From assembly GCA_040905445.1 (NCBI GenBank), contig JBBDRN010000016.1:1-64000 (forward strand): a stretch of 64,000 bases of DNA, in the 5' to 3' direction. Positions 52,595 to 60,997 of the stretch are shown in pieces. Both the position numbers and the translations under genes were made by a program. Every line of letters starts with the position of its first letter. Position 1 is the stretch's first letter. A model generated the notes under the pieces. The model saw only the letters and a list, made by a program, of their open reading frames with translations. It did not search any database and was not told the DNA's origin. This DNA comes from SKPT01 sp040905445 (GTDB taxonomy: Bacteria > Planctomycetota > Phycisphaerae > Phycisphaerales > Phycisphaeraceae).

Positions 52595-53869
52595 TTACCG
52601 GCGCGCGTCGGCGCGTCGTCCATCGCCCTGCAGCCGGTCGTGCCAGGCCTGCACGCGATCGCGGCGCAGCAGCAGGTAGTAGAGCCGGCCCTCGGCGGCC
52701 TGCTCGCCCGCAAGCGCGCCGGGGCGGTCGCCGATGCCGTAGAAGATGTCGGCCCGGCCGGCGGCGCGGATCGCCCCGCCGGTGTCCTGGTCGACCATCA
52801 GTTGCTGCCGCGGCATGCTGCGCCCGCCGGTGGCGGGGCTGCCCGCCATCCGCGTCTCCACGAGCACGGGCGCGCCGCGTGGGAAGATCGACTTGTCCGT
52901 CGCCAGCGTGCGCATCGCCTCGACGCGCACGCCCAGCGACCCGGCGGGCCAGGTGGCCGCGTCGTATGCCTTGAAGAAGACGAAGCGGTCGTTGCGGCGG
53001 ATGTAGTCTTCGAGCTGTTGCGGGTAGCGCTCGAAGTGCTGCTCGATGGCGCTCAGCGTCAGGCGATGCTCGTCGATGTAGCCGTCCTCGACGAGCAGCT
53101 TGCCGATGGAGGTGTAGTCGTGGCCGTTGTTGCCCGCATAGCCGATGTAGAGGGTCGAGCCGTCGGTCATGTTGAGCCGGGCCGAGCCGTTGACCTCGAT
53201 CATGTAGGCGTGCAGACGTGAGGGGAGATAGACGAGTTCCCGGCCGCGCAGCGCGCCGCTGCGCTCCAGCTCTGCCCGGGTGGCGTAGGGCGCGTAGCCC
53301 TCGGCCGTGCGCCGGCCGCGCACCTCGCCGGTGACGGGATCGCTGGCGAGATCGTCCGGCCGGGTGTAGAGCGGGTAGCGGTACCGGCCCGTGGGCTGGC
53401 GCGACGCCTCGAAGACGGGGGCGTAGTAGCCGGTGTAGAAGACGGTGCCGGCCCCGTCCCAGCCGACCGACTGCCAGACGTCGAAGTCGCTGTCGAGCGC
53501 GGCCAGCGCCTCGTCGCGGGGCAGGTCCGCGATCTGCCGCAGGGCGTACGCCGAGGCTTGGGCCTGGCCGTGCGTGATCGGCCCGAGCGGGAAGTGCTGC
53601 CGGGCGGACGGCTTGGCGTACCAGGCGATCGAGCGGTCGAGCGCTTCGCGCAGGCCCGGGTCGGCGAGCTGATCAGCAGCGCTGCCGAGGTCCGGGCGGT
53701 CGGCCTCGTCCAGCCGCCGCAGGGCGAACGCGCCCTCGGGCAGCGGCTGAGCGTAGGCGGGCTCCTCGACGGGCGTCTGACAGCCGGTCATGGCCATCGC
53801 CATCGCCAGCAGCAGCAGCGTCGCCGTGAGCGTGGCGGCCATCGTCGTCAACGTCGCTCGCTGATCCAT
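52595..53869 (-). CDS. mltA: Membrane-bound lytic murein transglycosylase A
   Basis: 424-residue lipoprotein: the signal ends in AMTGC. The MltA domain includes FYTGYYAPVFEAS and SARLNMTDGSTLYIGYAG, and the 3D domain ends with QLMVDQDTGGAIRAAGRADIF, carrying the catalytic Asp. It cleaves glycan strands with formation of 1,6-anhydro-MurNAc at the outer membrane or envelope. The 149-base gap to ftsK (52446-52594) has no gene; the two may be co-transcribed. Confidence 0.94.
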   Translation of the reverse strand: MDQRATLTTMAATLTATLLLLAMAMAMTGCQTPVEEPAYAQPLPEGAFALRRLDEADRPDLGSAADQLADPGLREALDRSIAWYAKPSARQHFPLGPITHGQAQASAYALRQIADLPRDEALAALDSDFDVWQSVGWDGAGTVFYTGYYAPVFEASRQPTGRYRYPLYTRPDDLASDPVTGEVRGRRTAEGYAPYATRAELERSGALRGRELVYLPSRLHAYMIEVNGSARLNMTDGSTLYIGYAGNNGHDYTSIGKLLVEDGYIDEHRLTLSAIEQHFERYPQQLEDYIRRNDRFVFFKAYDAATWPAGSLGVRVEAMRTLATDKSIFPRGAPVLVETRMAGSPATGGRSMPRQQLMVDQDTGGAIRAAGRADIFYGIGDRPGALAGEQAAEGRLYYLLLRRDRVQAWHDRLQGDGRRADARR

Positions 53870-53928
53870 GCAGAACCCTCCCTCGGTGGCGATCTGCAGG
53901 ATTATCGGTCGACGGCGGCGGCGGGCCG

Positions 53929-54075
53929 CAATTCTCGGAATTCAGAACTCAAAATTCAAAATTCAAAATTCAGATCGCGTGTTAGCGGCCGCCCTTGGAC
54001 GGCGCGGGTACGCGGTCGACCCAGGATCGCCGCGCAATTTCTGAACTTTGAATTTTGAATTCTGAATTTCTCGGA
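53929..54075. repeat. Complete G-type AT-rich inverted repeat
   Basis: Left arm AATTCTCGGAATTCAGAACT with a run of three AAAATTC heptamers (to about 53975). Right arm TTCTGAACTTTGAATTTTG then AATTCTGAATTTCTCGGAAT (to 54075). The arms are strongly AT-rich in a GC-rich genome and enclose a GC-rich core with GTACGCG. It lies between kdsA and mltA. Confidence 0.85.
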
Positions 54076-54076
54076 A

Positions 54077-54895
54077 TCACCCCCGCAGGCGAGCGAGCTC
54101 GTCGAGCAGGCTCAGCATGCGCCCCAGCGGCAGCATCGCCGCGGCGTCGGACATCGCGGTGGCGGGCTCGGGGTGCGTCTCGATGAACAGGGCGTCGACA
54201 CCCGTCGCCACGGCAGCGCGGGCCAGCAGCGGGGCGCGCTCCGGCCGGCCGCCGGACTGGGCGCCCTGGCCGCCGGGCTGCTGGGTGGAGTGGGTGACGT
54301 CGAAGCAGACGGGCCAGCCGAGCTCCATCATGTCCCCGAGGCCGACGAAGTCGTTGACGAGGCGGTGGTAGCCGAAGAACGTGCCGCGCTCCGTGAGCAT
54401 GAGGCCGGTCTTGTCGGCGCCGGCCTCGGTGAGCTTGGCGACGACGTTGGCCATCTCGGCGGGGGCGAGGAACTGGCCCTTCTTGACGTTCACCGCCTTG
54501 CCTGTGGCCGCCGCGGCGACGAGCAGGTCCGTCTGCCGGCAGAGGAAGGCAGGGATCTGTAGCAGGTCGACCGCCTCGCCCGCGGGCGTGGCCTGGGCCG
54601 GCTCGTGGATGTCGGTGGTGACCGGCACGCCGAGCTCACGCCCGACGCTCGCCAGCAGCGCGAGCCCGGCGTCCAGGCCCGGGCCGCGGGGGGCGTGGAT
54701 GGAGCTGCGGTTGGCCTTGTCGAAGCTGGCCTTGAAGATGTAGCCGAGCCCGAGCTGTCGGCAGCGGTCGCGCACCGCCTCGCCGACGCGCATGCACAGC
54801 TCGCGCGACTCGGCGACGCAGGGGCCGGCGATGATGCACAGCGGCCGACCGGGCCCGACGCCGACTTTGCCGATGGTGAAGCTGTGGCGATCCAT
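54077..54895 (-). CDS. kdsA: 3-deoxy-D-manno-octulosonate 8-phosphate synthase
   Basis: Condenses PEP with arabinose-5-phosphate to KDO-8-phosphate for lipopolysaccharide. 272 residues. DAHP/KDO8P family motifs are LCIIAGPCVAES, IFKASFDKANRSS, TDIHEPAQ, LQIPAFLCRQTDLLVAAA, VNVKKGQFLAP, TERGTFFGYHRLVNDF and FDVTHSTQQPGG. The Cys in GPCVAES and the His/Glu set suggest the metal-dependent class. It implies a Gram-negative-type outer membrane with KDO. Confidence 0.96.
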   Translation of the reverse strand: MDRHSFTIGKVGVGPGRPLCIIAGPCVAESRELCMRVGEAVRDRCRQLGLGYIFKASFDKANRSSIHAPRGPGLDAGLALLASVGRELGVPVTTDIHEPAQATPAGEAVDLLQIPAFLCRQTDLLVAAAATGKAVNVKKGQFLAPAEMANVVAKLTEAGADKTGLMLTERGTFFGYHRLVNDFVGLGDMMELGWPVCFDVTHSTQQPGGQGAQSGGRPERAPLLARAAVATGVDALFIETHPEPATAMSDAAAMLPLGRMLSLLDELARLRG

Positions 54896-54909
54896 AGCCC
54901 CTCATGTTA

Positions 54910-55032
54910 CGCGAAGGCGGGGAGTTCGCGCAGAGGCCGCGGAGAGGCGCAGAGACCGCTGAAGACCAAAACTGAAATAGTCGCTTTCTCCTGCGGCCTC
55001 TGCGCTCGCAGCGTCCTCCGCGAGAACTGCCT
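54910..55032. repeat. D/F-like inverted repeat between kdsA and the dioxygenase
   Basis: GCGCAGAGGCCGCGGAGAGG (54928) is inverted at CTGCGGCCTCTGCGCTCGC (about 54991), with outer GCGAAGGCGGGGAG and CCTCCGCGAGAAC. It lies in the divergent promoter region of both genes. Confidence 0.7.
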
Positions 55033-55054
55033 GTCCCTGCCGGCTGCCATCGCG

Positions 55055-55060
55055 TAAAAT
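55055..55060 (+). promoter_or_regulatory. Putative -10 element of the 55082 dioxygenase gene
   Basis: TAAAAT with a predicted start near 55067; no good -35 is seen at 16-18 bases. Confidence 0.35.
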
Positions 55061-55081
55061 CGCCCGCGAAGGAGCACCGTG

Positions 55082-55927
55082 ATGACTGTCTACGACCCGG
55101 GCCAGGCTGAGGGGCATGATCCGCAGCTCTACGTCGCCGACCGCACCGCCGGGGGCATCCCCGATCTCGACGCCATCGACGACGCGGCGATCGAGCGCTA
55201 CCGCGAGACGGGGTACCTGCTGATCGAGCGGCTGTGGAGCGACGAGCAGGTCGAGCAGGCCCGCGAGGCGGTGAGCGACCTGATCGCCGGGCGCAACGAG
55301 CAGTTCAACGGGCTGATGTACGAGGCCGCGGCCAAGCAAGCGAAGGTCGAGGAGCTGACCGAGGCGCAGCGCTGCGACCTCATCCGCAAGCTCTTCAACT
55401 TCGTCAAGCATGAGCCGCGGCTGGACCGGCTCGCCCACGATCCGCCGCTGCTCGCGGCGGTGCGGCGGCTGATGAACGACGAGCCGAAACTGTACCAGGA
55501 CATGGCGCTGATCAAGCCGCCGCGCATCGGCCGGGAGAAGCCGTGGCACCAGGACCACGCCTACTTCAACGTGCCGCTGGAGCATCGCATCGTGGGGGTG
55601 TGGATCGCGCTGGACGAGGTGGATGCCGACAACGGTGCGATGCACCTCATCGAGGGCGGCCACCGCGAGCCGATCATCCACTTCAAGCAGCGTGACTGGC
55701 AGATCTGCGATACCGAGATGCTTGGCCGACCGGCGGTGGTGGCGCCGATGAAGCCGGGCGGGGCGCTGTTGTTTGACAGCCTCCTGCCGCACGGCACGCC
55801 GACCAACCACAGCGACCGCCGACGACGCGCGCTGCAGTTCCACTACCTTGGCGAGACGGCCCCGGCGATCGAACAGGAGCAGAGGCTGGCGGTGTTCGGC
55901 AGCGAGGGCAAGGATGTGACGTGTTAG
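55082..55927 (+). CDS. Phytanoyl-CoA dioxygenase (PhyH) family protein
   Basis: 281 residues; ATG 55082 (a GTG lies directly before) with AAGGAG spaced seven bases. The facial triad is visible: HxD in WHQDHAYF and the distal His in LLPHGTPTNHSDRRRRALQFHY, whose Arg residues would bind 2-oxoglutarate. MHLIEGGHRE is typical of the PhyH/EctD group. It shares only the fold with the protein at 45276. Substrate unknown. Convergent with the acetyltransferase gene. Confidence 0.9.
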   Translation: MTVYDPGQAEGHDPQLYVADRTAGGIPDLDAIDDAAIERYRETGYLLIERLWSDEQVEQAREAVSDLIAGRNEQFNGLMYEAAAKQAKVEELTEAQRCDLIRKLFNFVKHEPRLDRLAHDPPLLAAVRRLMNDEPKLYQDMALIKPPRIGREKPWHQDHAYFNVPLEHRIVGVWIALDEVDADNGAMHLIEGGHREPIIHFKQRDWQICDTEMLGRPAVVAPMKPGGALLFDSLLPHGTPTNHSDRRRRALQFHYLGETAPAIEQEQRLAVFGSEGKDVTC

Positions 55928-55956
55928 CCGTTCGCCAGTAGCGGTCCGCGTTCGGC

Positions 55957-56065
55957 ATAAAGCCGGGACCGGTGGTCCCGTCCCCCGGCCACCCGTCGCG
56001 CCGACCGCCCCCCAATGCCATACACCTCGCGCTTGGTGCGACCGGGCCCACCGGTCCCGGCTTTG
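55957..56065. repeat. Family A element
   Basis: ATAAAGCCGGGACCGGTGG (55957) and CCCACCGGTCCCGGCTTTG (to 56065), 109 bases, between two convergent genes. Confidence 0.83.
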
Positions 56066-56067
56066 TG

Positions 56068-56727
56068 TCACATCCGTCTCGCCGGGCAGCCGCAGACGCA
56101 TGTACCGGGCTCGACGGGGCGGGTGACGACGGCGCCGGCGCCGACGGTGGCGTGCTGCCCGACCGTGATGCCGGGGAGCACGGCCGCGTTGAGGCCCACG
56201 AGCGCGCCTTCGCCGATGCTCACGCGTCCGCCGAGCGCGGCGCCGGGGCCGATGTGGGCGCCGGCGCCGATGATGTTGTCATGCTCGACGACCGCGCCGC
56301 TGTTGATGATCGCACCGCGGGCGACGCGGGCCTGCGTGTGCACGACCGCGCCGGGCCCGATGAAGACGCCCGCCTCGATGCTCGCCGAGACGCTGACGCG
56401 CGCGGCGGGGTGGACGATGCTCACGAGGGTGAAGCCGACCTGTTCGACGCGGTCGAGCAGCGCGGCGCGTGTGGCGTTGTCGCCGACCGCGACGATGACG
56501 CCGGGCCGCGCGTCGGCGTCGGCCTGGCCGGCGGAGGGCGCCTTCGCCACGTCGTCGAGCGAGCCGAGCAGCGGGGCCGGCAGGTTCCATGCCTCGGCCA
56601 CGGGGCCGTCGTCCAGAAAGCCGGCCACGCGCAGGCCCAGTGCCTGCGCCGCCTCGGCGACGACGCGGCCGTGATCGCCCCCGCCGTAGACGAGGATGGC
56701 GCCGCTGTGCGATTCGCTTCGGATCAC
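56068..56727 (-). CDS. NeuD-type sugar O/N-acetyltransferase
   Basis: 219 residues from a GTG start (MIRSESHSGAILVYGGGDHG) with GGAGG seven bases upstream. The N-terminal Rossmann-like PglD domain (GGGDHGRVVAEAAQALG) is followed by a left-handed beta-helix of hexapeptide repeats (SIEAGVFIGPGAVVHTQARV, GAIINSGAVVEHDN, GALVGLNAAVLPGI). The catalytic His is in VVEHDNIIGAGAHIG. It acetylates a nucleotide-activated amino sugar in surface glycan synthesis (family knowledge). No other glycan genes flank it. Confidence 0.9.
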   Translation of the reverse strand: MIRSESHSGAILVYGGGDHGRVVAEAAQALGLRVAGFLDDGPVAEAWNLPAPLLGSLDDVAKAPSAGQADADARPGVIVAVGDNATRAALLDRVEQVGFTLVSIVHPAARVSVSASIEAGVFIGPGAVVHTQARVARGAIINSGAVVEHDNIIGAGAHIGPGAALGGRVSIGEGALVGLNAAVLPGITVGQHATVGAGAVVTRPVEPGTCVCGCPARRM

Positions 56728-56783
56728 TCGCTGGCCTCCGTTCAAGGACGATCAAGCGCGCGTCGTGGTCGAGCGCCGCGCTT

Positions 56784-57218
56784 CTATCCCCCTGCCGCGT
56801 AGCGGTCGCCGATGGACGCCTCCCAGCCGCCATGCTGCCGGCCGATGGGCGTGCCGCTGAACTCGCTGCGGCAGCGGTAGCACACGAGCACGCGCCGCGA
56901 GAAGAGGAAGATGAGCACATCGACCACCGCCACGCCCGCGAGCAGGCCCAGCGCCCACCAGACGTAGCCCCCGCCGTAGAGCACCATCCCCACCACGGCC
57001 GCGAGCAGGACGAGCACGAACGCAGTGAGCTGCGGCAGGCGCCGGCGGGAGAACAACTCCGCGCAGCCGCAGGCCGGGCAATGGCGCAGATGGCCCTTGT
57101 CGTCGAAGGCGCGCTCCCATTTCAGATGCATCGACCCGACGACGGCCGGCGGATGAGCCGGGTCGACCTCCACGGCGAAAAGGCGCTGGCGCTGGCGGTC
57201 CCGCAAGTCGATGCGCAT
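56784..57218 (-). CDS. Zinc-ribbon membrane protein, unrecognised
   Basis: 144 residues, start MRIDLRDRQRQRLFAVEVDP. A CPACGC pair at about 47-52 and a second CYRCR pair near 114 could form one split zinc ribbon around two transmembrane segments (about 66-83 and 85-104). No known family recognised. The start is chosen because the upstream extension lacks coding character. The gene before it on the plus strand is divergent. Confidence 0.72.
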   Translation of the reverse strand: MRIDLRDRQRQRLFAVEVDPAHPPAVVGSMHLKWERAFDDKGHLRHCPACGCAELFSRRRLPQLTAFVLVLLAAVVGMVLYGGGYVWWALGLLAGVAVVDVLIFLFSRRVLVCYRCRSEFSGTPIGRQHGGWEASIGDRYAAGG

Positions 57219-57306
57219 GCCCCATTGTCCGGGTGGAGCCCGCGGATTGCAATTAGGGGGGCATTCGACGCCGGCGTTTGCGGCTGCGACCTCCACATCG
57301 CAACCC

Positions 57307-57336
57307 TTGTCGCCCGATGGGGCATCAGGGTAAAAT
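57307..57336 (+). promoter_or_regulatory. Promoter of the 57392 gene
   Basis: TTGTCG (57307-57312), 18-base spacer, TAAAAT (57331-57336). Predicted start near 57343. Confidence 0.6.
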
Positions 57337-57391
57337 CGGATGGACCGTTCGGCTTCTCCCTTCGCCTGCCCTTCTTACCGGAGACTCCTCC

Positions 57392-57790
57392 ATGGCCCCC
57401 GAGCACAGCAAGCGCCCCAACGACGACGAACTGCTCGCCAAGGCGATCCCGATCGACGCCGCGGACGACGAGGACGACGCCCTCGAGCTCGAGCCGGAGG
57501 ACGACGACCCGGGCGCGAGCGCCGGCGGCAGCAAGATCCGCACCTTCGACCAGCGCATCCCGCACGAGGACCACTGGAAGCGCCAGCCCAACGTCACCGG
57601 GCACGGCGCGATCCATGTCAAGACGTTCGTCGCCAAGCTCCGCCCCGACGCCATCGCCCACCTCGACGAGCAGATCAACGAGTGGCTCGATAACCACCCG
57701 GAGTACGAGGCCAAGTTCGTGACCACCAGCGTCGGACAACTCGTGGGCAAGACGACCGAGGACGCGTTGTTCGTGAATGTGTGGGTGTAA
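57392..57790 (+). CDS. Conserved-looking hypothetical protein, acidic N-terminus
   Basis: 132 residues. The first 50 are acidic and disordered (DAADDEDDALELEPEDDD). The C-terminal 65 form a compact alpha/beta unit: HGAIHVKTFVAKLRPDAIA, HLDEQINEWLDNHPEYEAKF, VTTSVGQLVGKTTEDALFV. The pattern looks like a real small domain under selection, but I cannot name its family or function. Own promoter; no operon partner. Confidence 0.75.
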   Translation: MAPEHSKRPNDDELLAKAIPIDAADDEDDALELEPEDDDPGASAGGSKIRTFDQRIPHEDHWKRQPNVTGHGAIHVKTFVAKLRPDAIAHLDEQINEWLDNHPEYEAKFVTTSVGQLVGKTTEDALFVNVWV

Positions 57791-57984
57791 GCGGAGGATG
57801 CGGATCCCGGGGTCGGGGTTCGGGGATCGGGGGGCCGGGAGACGGACGTGTTCCGCGCCGCGCCGGGGCGTAGAGGTTGTGTCGTGTGTCCCATGTTTAG
57901 CCGCCGCGCCCACGCGGCGCTGCGGGCACGGCGCTTCCGGGCCATCAGCCATCAGCACCGGTCCTCCCCTGCGGCGGGGGCCGC

Positions 57985-57990
57985 TATAAT
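57985..57990 (+). promoter_or_regulatory. -10 element of yebC
   Basis: Consensus TATAAT 32 bases before the yebC ATG; the -35 region is poor. The preceding 57791-57984 has no gene. Confidence 0.5.
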
Positions 57991-58021
57991 GCTCTTCTAC
58001 GTCCCACCCGGAGCAACGTTT

Positions 58022-58777
58022 ATGGCAGGTCACAGCAAGTGGGCCAACATCAAGCACAAGAAGGCCCGCGAGGATGCCAAGAAGGGCAAGGTCTGGAGCA
58101 AGTGCGCCCGCGCCATCATGGCGGCGGCCCGGGCCGGCGGCGGCAACCCGGAGACGAACCTCACCCTCCGCTACGCACTCGAAGAAGCCAAGGCCGCCAA
58201 CATGCCCAAGGACACGCGTGAGAACGCCATCCGCAAGGCCACCGGCGAGGCGGGCGGCGCCGCCTTCGAGCAAGCCGTCTACGAGGGCTACGGCCCGGCG
58301 GGCGTCGCGGTGCTTCTCGAAATCCTCACCGACAACCGCAACCGCACGGCCGGCGAGGTGCGCAAGATCTTTGAGCGCCACGGCGGCAACCTGGGCGAAT
58401 CGGGCTGCGTCGCCTACCTCTTCACCAGCCGCGGGCAGATATTCGTGCCCAAAGAAGGGCCCGGCGAGGATGAGGAGACGGTGATGACCGCCGCGCTGGA
58501 AGCCGGCGCCGACGACGTCGCCGACGAGGGCGACGCCTGGCAGGTGCTCACCGAGCCGACGGCGCTCCTGGGCGTGCGCGAAGCGATGGAGGCGGCCGCG
58601 CTGCCGATCGCCGCCGCGGCGGTGACGATGCTGCCGCAGACGACGACGCACGTCGCGGGCAACGACGCGGCGAAGGTGCTGGCGCTGGTCGACGCGTTGG
58701 AAGACCATGACGACGTGCAGAAGGTGTACGCCAACTTCGAAATCCCCGATGAAGAACTGGCGGCGCTGGAGTCGTGA
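58022..58777 (+). CDS. yebC: YebC/PmpR family protein
   Basis: 251 residues starting MAGHSKWANIKHKKAREDAKKG, the family hallmark. YEGYGPAGVAVLLEILTDNRNRT and GGNLGESGCVAYLF follow. Members act as transcriptional regulators and, as shown for some, as ribosome-associated factors that relieve stalling at proline-rich stretches. GGAG lies nine bases before the ATG. A D element separates it from the DinB gene. Confidence 0.95.
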   Translation: MAGHSKWANIKHKKAREDAKKGKVWSKCARAIMAAARAGGGNPETNLTLRYALEEAKAANMPKDTRENAIRKATGEAGGAAFEQAVYEGYGPAGVAVLLEILTDNRNRTAGEVRKIFERHGGNLGESGCVAYLFTSRGQIFVPKEGPGEDEETVMTAALEAGADDVADEGDAWQVLTEPTALLGVREAMEAAALPIAAAAVTMLPQTTTHVAGNDAAKVLALVDALEDHDDVQKVYANFEIPDEELAALES

Positions 58778-58783
58778 ACTCGG

Positions 58784-58883
58784 TTGAACCGCGAAGAGGC
58801 GAAGGAAGCGAAGTTCCGCGCAGAGTGGATCATTGCTGCTTCCCTCGCGCTCTTCGCCTCCTTCGCTTCTTCGCGGTTGCTCC
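58784..58883. repeat. D-type inverted repeat between yebC and DinB gene
   Basis: TTGAACCGCGAAGAGGCGAAG (58784) is inverted as CTTCGCTTCTTCGCGGTTGC (to 58881). The arms are about 40 bases with a 9-10 base internal period (GCGAAG units). Confidence 0.8.
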
Positions 58884-58922
58884 GAAGGGCGCAGGCCGAT
58901 CGCCGCGACAAGGATGAAACCC

Positions 58923-59420
58923 ATGACGGCACGCGTGCAACTGGTGCGGGATCAGTGGGACGTGACGCGGCGGTACACGTTGATGGTGCTCGATCACATG
59001 CCGCGGGCGCGGTGGGCAGAGATGCCGCCCTGCGTGGCGTCGCACGTGACCTGGCAGGTCGGGCACCTGACGCTGACGCAGGCGGGCAACGCCTTGGCCG
59101 GGGTGTGCGGCGTCGCGGTGGACGGGCTGCTGCCCGAGGGTTACCGCGAGTTGTTCGGCAAGGGGTCGCGACCGCTGGCGGAGGCGGAGCGCTATCCCGA
59201 GCCGGAGGCGATGCTGACGTCGCTGGCGCGCGTCCACGCGCGGCTGATGGACGCGCTGGGCACGCTGGACGACGCGGTGCTCGATGAGCCGGCGTCGCAT
59301 TCGACGGGCATGGTGCACAACAAGCTGGACATGCTGCTGTGGATGGTCCGCCACGAGATGCTGCACGTCGGGCAGATCGGCCTGATCCGCCGGGCGCTGG
59401 GGATGGACCCGTACCGGTGA
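58923..59420 (+). CDS. DinB-like four-helix protein
   Basis: 165 residues from ATG 58923 (AAGGA eight bases upstream). The DinB/YfiT fold binds a metal through three histidines; candidates are in SHVTWQVGHLTL and in HEMLHVGQIGLIRR, the usual C-terminal signature. Family members act as thiol-dependent hydrolases or transferases; the substrate here is unknown. Ends convergent with trpS. Confidence 0.87.
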   Translation: MTARVQLVRDQWDVTRRYTLMVLDHMPRARWAEMPPCVASHVTWQVGHLTLTQAGNALAGVCGVAVDGLLPEGYRELFGKGSRPLAEAERYPEPEAMLTSLARVHARLMDALGTLDDAVLDEPASHSTGMVHNKLDMLLWMVRHEMLHVGQIGLIRRALGMDPYR

Positions 59421-59442
59421 CGCCGGCTTGGAAGTCTGGGAA

Positions 59443-59556
59443 AAACGCCAAGGCGCCAAGAGGCGGCGAGATCGCCAAGACGGATCGTGAACCAGGACCG
59501 TTCCGGCATCTGATCGACCTTGGCGACCTCTCCACCCCTTGGCGCCTTGGCGTTTG
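59443..59556. repeat. D-type inverted repeat between convergent genes
   Basis: AAACGCCAAGGCGCCAAGAG (59443) is inverted at CTTGGCGCCTTGGCGTTTGC (to 59557); inner GGCGAGATCGCCAAG and CTTGGCGACCTC also pair. 172-base gap without a gene. Confidence 0.8.
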
Positions 59557-59592
59557 CAACGCGAAGCCGCGAGCGGCTCCCGGAATCGGCAT

Positions 59593-60669
59593 TCAGATCT
59601 TCAGCGTGCGATCGAAGAAGTCGAAGCCCATCGCCTTTTTCGCGTGGGCGAGCGTCTGCTCGGCGAGGCCATTCGCCCGGCGCGTCCCGTCACGCAGGAT
59701 GCGCAGCACGCGGTCGGGGTTCGCCTCGAGCTCACCGCGGCGCTGGCGGATCGGTTCGAGCAGCTCGTTGAGCACCTCCGCCAATCGCTGCTTGCAGTCG
59801 CCGTCGCCGATCGTGCCGGCCTGGTAGCGCTTTTTCATGTCGGCGACCTCGTCGCGGTCGGGGTTGAACGCGTCGTGGTATTCCCACAGCGGGTTGCCCT
59901 CGATGACGCCCGGGTCGTCCTTGGCCATGCGGCCGGTGAAAATGCGGGCGCATTTCTTCTGGACGGTCTTCGCGTTGTCGGAGAGGAAAATCGCGTTGTC
60001 GAGCGACTTGCTCATCTTGTTCTTGCCGTCGATGCCCGTGAGCCTCGCGACGCGTCCGACCTTCGCTTCGGGGATCGGGAAGACGCCTTTGTCCGCGTGG
60101 GCCGCGTCCTCGGCGTGAGGGTCGACGCCGGCGTAGAGGATGTTGAACCGCCGCGCGACCTCGCGCGTCATCTCGATGTGCGGCACCTGGTCCTCGCCCA
60201 CGGGCACGGAGGCGGCGCGAAACGCGAGGATGTCGGCGATCTGCCCGACCGCGTACATCGGAAACCCGAACGTGTACTTGTCCGCGAGGCCCTTGGTGTC
60301 GAGCTCGGTCTTGAGCGTGGGATTGCGCATCACGCGGTTGAACGGCAGCAGCATGGCGAAGTACCACGTCAATTCGGCGATCGCGGGCACCTCGCTCTGG
60401 AGGAAGATCGTCGACCGCTCCGGGTCGATCCCGGCCGAGAGGTAGTCCATCGTGATCTGCATCACGTCATCGCGCACCGCGCCCGTCTCCTCCGCGCGCG
60501 TCGTCAACGCGTGGACGTTGGCGATGATGAAGTAGCAGTCGTACTCGTCCTGCATCGCCACGCGGTTTTCGACGGACCCGACCCAGTGGCCAAGGTGCAG
60601 CCGACCGGTGGGCGTGTCGCCGGTGAGCAGGCGCGGGCGGGCGAGCGATCCGGTGGCGGTGTTGGACAT
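59593..60669 (-). CDS. trpS: Tryptophanyl-tRNA synthetase
   Basis: 358-residue class I synthetase. HIGH-type motif TGRLHLGHWVGS (21-32), tryptophan pocket QSEVPAIAELTWYF, and the KMSKS loop GKNKMSKSLDNAI (about 213). The N-terminus MSNTATGSLARPRLLTGDTP is usual. No Trp-rich leader peptide is visible upstream, where an E repeat begins within 20 bases. Confidence 0.96.
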   Translation of the reverse strand: MSNTATGSLARPRLLTGDTPTGRLHLGHWVGSVENRVAMQDEYDCYFIIANVHALTTRAEETGAVRDDVMQITMDYLSAGIDPERSTIFLQSEVPAIAELTWYFAMLLPFNRVMRNPTLKTELDTKGLADKYTFGFPMYAVGQIADILAFRAASVPVGEDQVPHIEMTREVARRFNILYAGVDPHAEDAAHADKGVFPIPEAKVGRVARLTGIDGKNKMSKSLDNAIFLSDNAKTVQKKCARIFTGRMAKDDPGVIEGNPLWEYHDAFNPDRDEVADMKKRYQAGTIGDGDCKQRLAEVLNELLEPIRQRRGELEANPDRVLRILRDGTRRANGLAEQTLAHAKKAMGFDFFDRTLKI

Positions 60670-60677
60670 GCGGGGAT

Positions 60678-60995
60678 TCTATGGGGAAAGGGGGCAGGGG
60701 GCAGACGGCAGGGGGCAGTGGGGAGGGGCGAGGAACGAGAGGTTGGGAGCCACGGGCTAGGCTCGGTCCGAAAGCGGGTGCCACTGGTGGCTTGTCCACC
60801 AGTGCCCTGGCCTTCCGCGCGCACACTGGCGGACAAGCCGCCAGTGGCACCCGCAGCACGATGCCCAAGGCTTTGAGCCGGGAAGACGCAACGTCGGCGC
60901 CGCGGCCAAACGTGCTACGCGTGCTGCCTGTCCCCCTCCCCCAACTGCCCCCTGCCGTCTGCCCCCTGCCCCCTTTTCTCTGCCCCCCTTTCCCC
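60678..60995. repeat. E-type inverted repeat with nested family B element
   Basis: The outer arms are GGGGGCAGGGGGCAGACGGC (60689) and GCCGTCTGCCCCCTGCCCCC (to about 60981), an exact inverted copy. Nested between them is a B element (60758-60861) with GGGTGCCACTGGTGGCTTG and CAAGCCGCCAGTGGCACCC. No gene in the 328-base trpS-htpX gap. Confidence 0.85.
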
Positions 60996-60997
60996 CC

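Noticed and set aside
50196..52679. Long plus-strand frame opposite ftsK
   Set aside because: Shadow of ftsK, whose Walker motifs and gamma domain are unambiguous.
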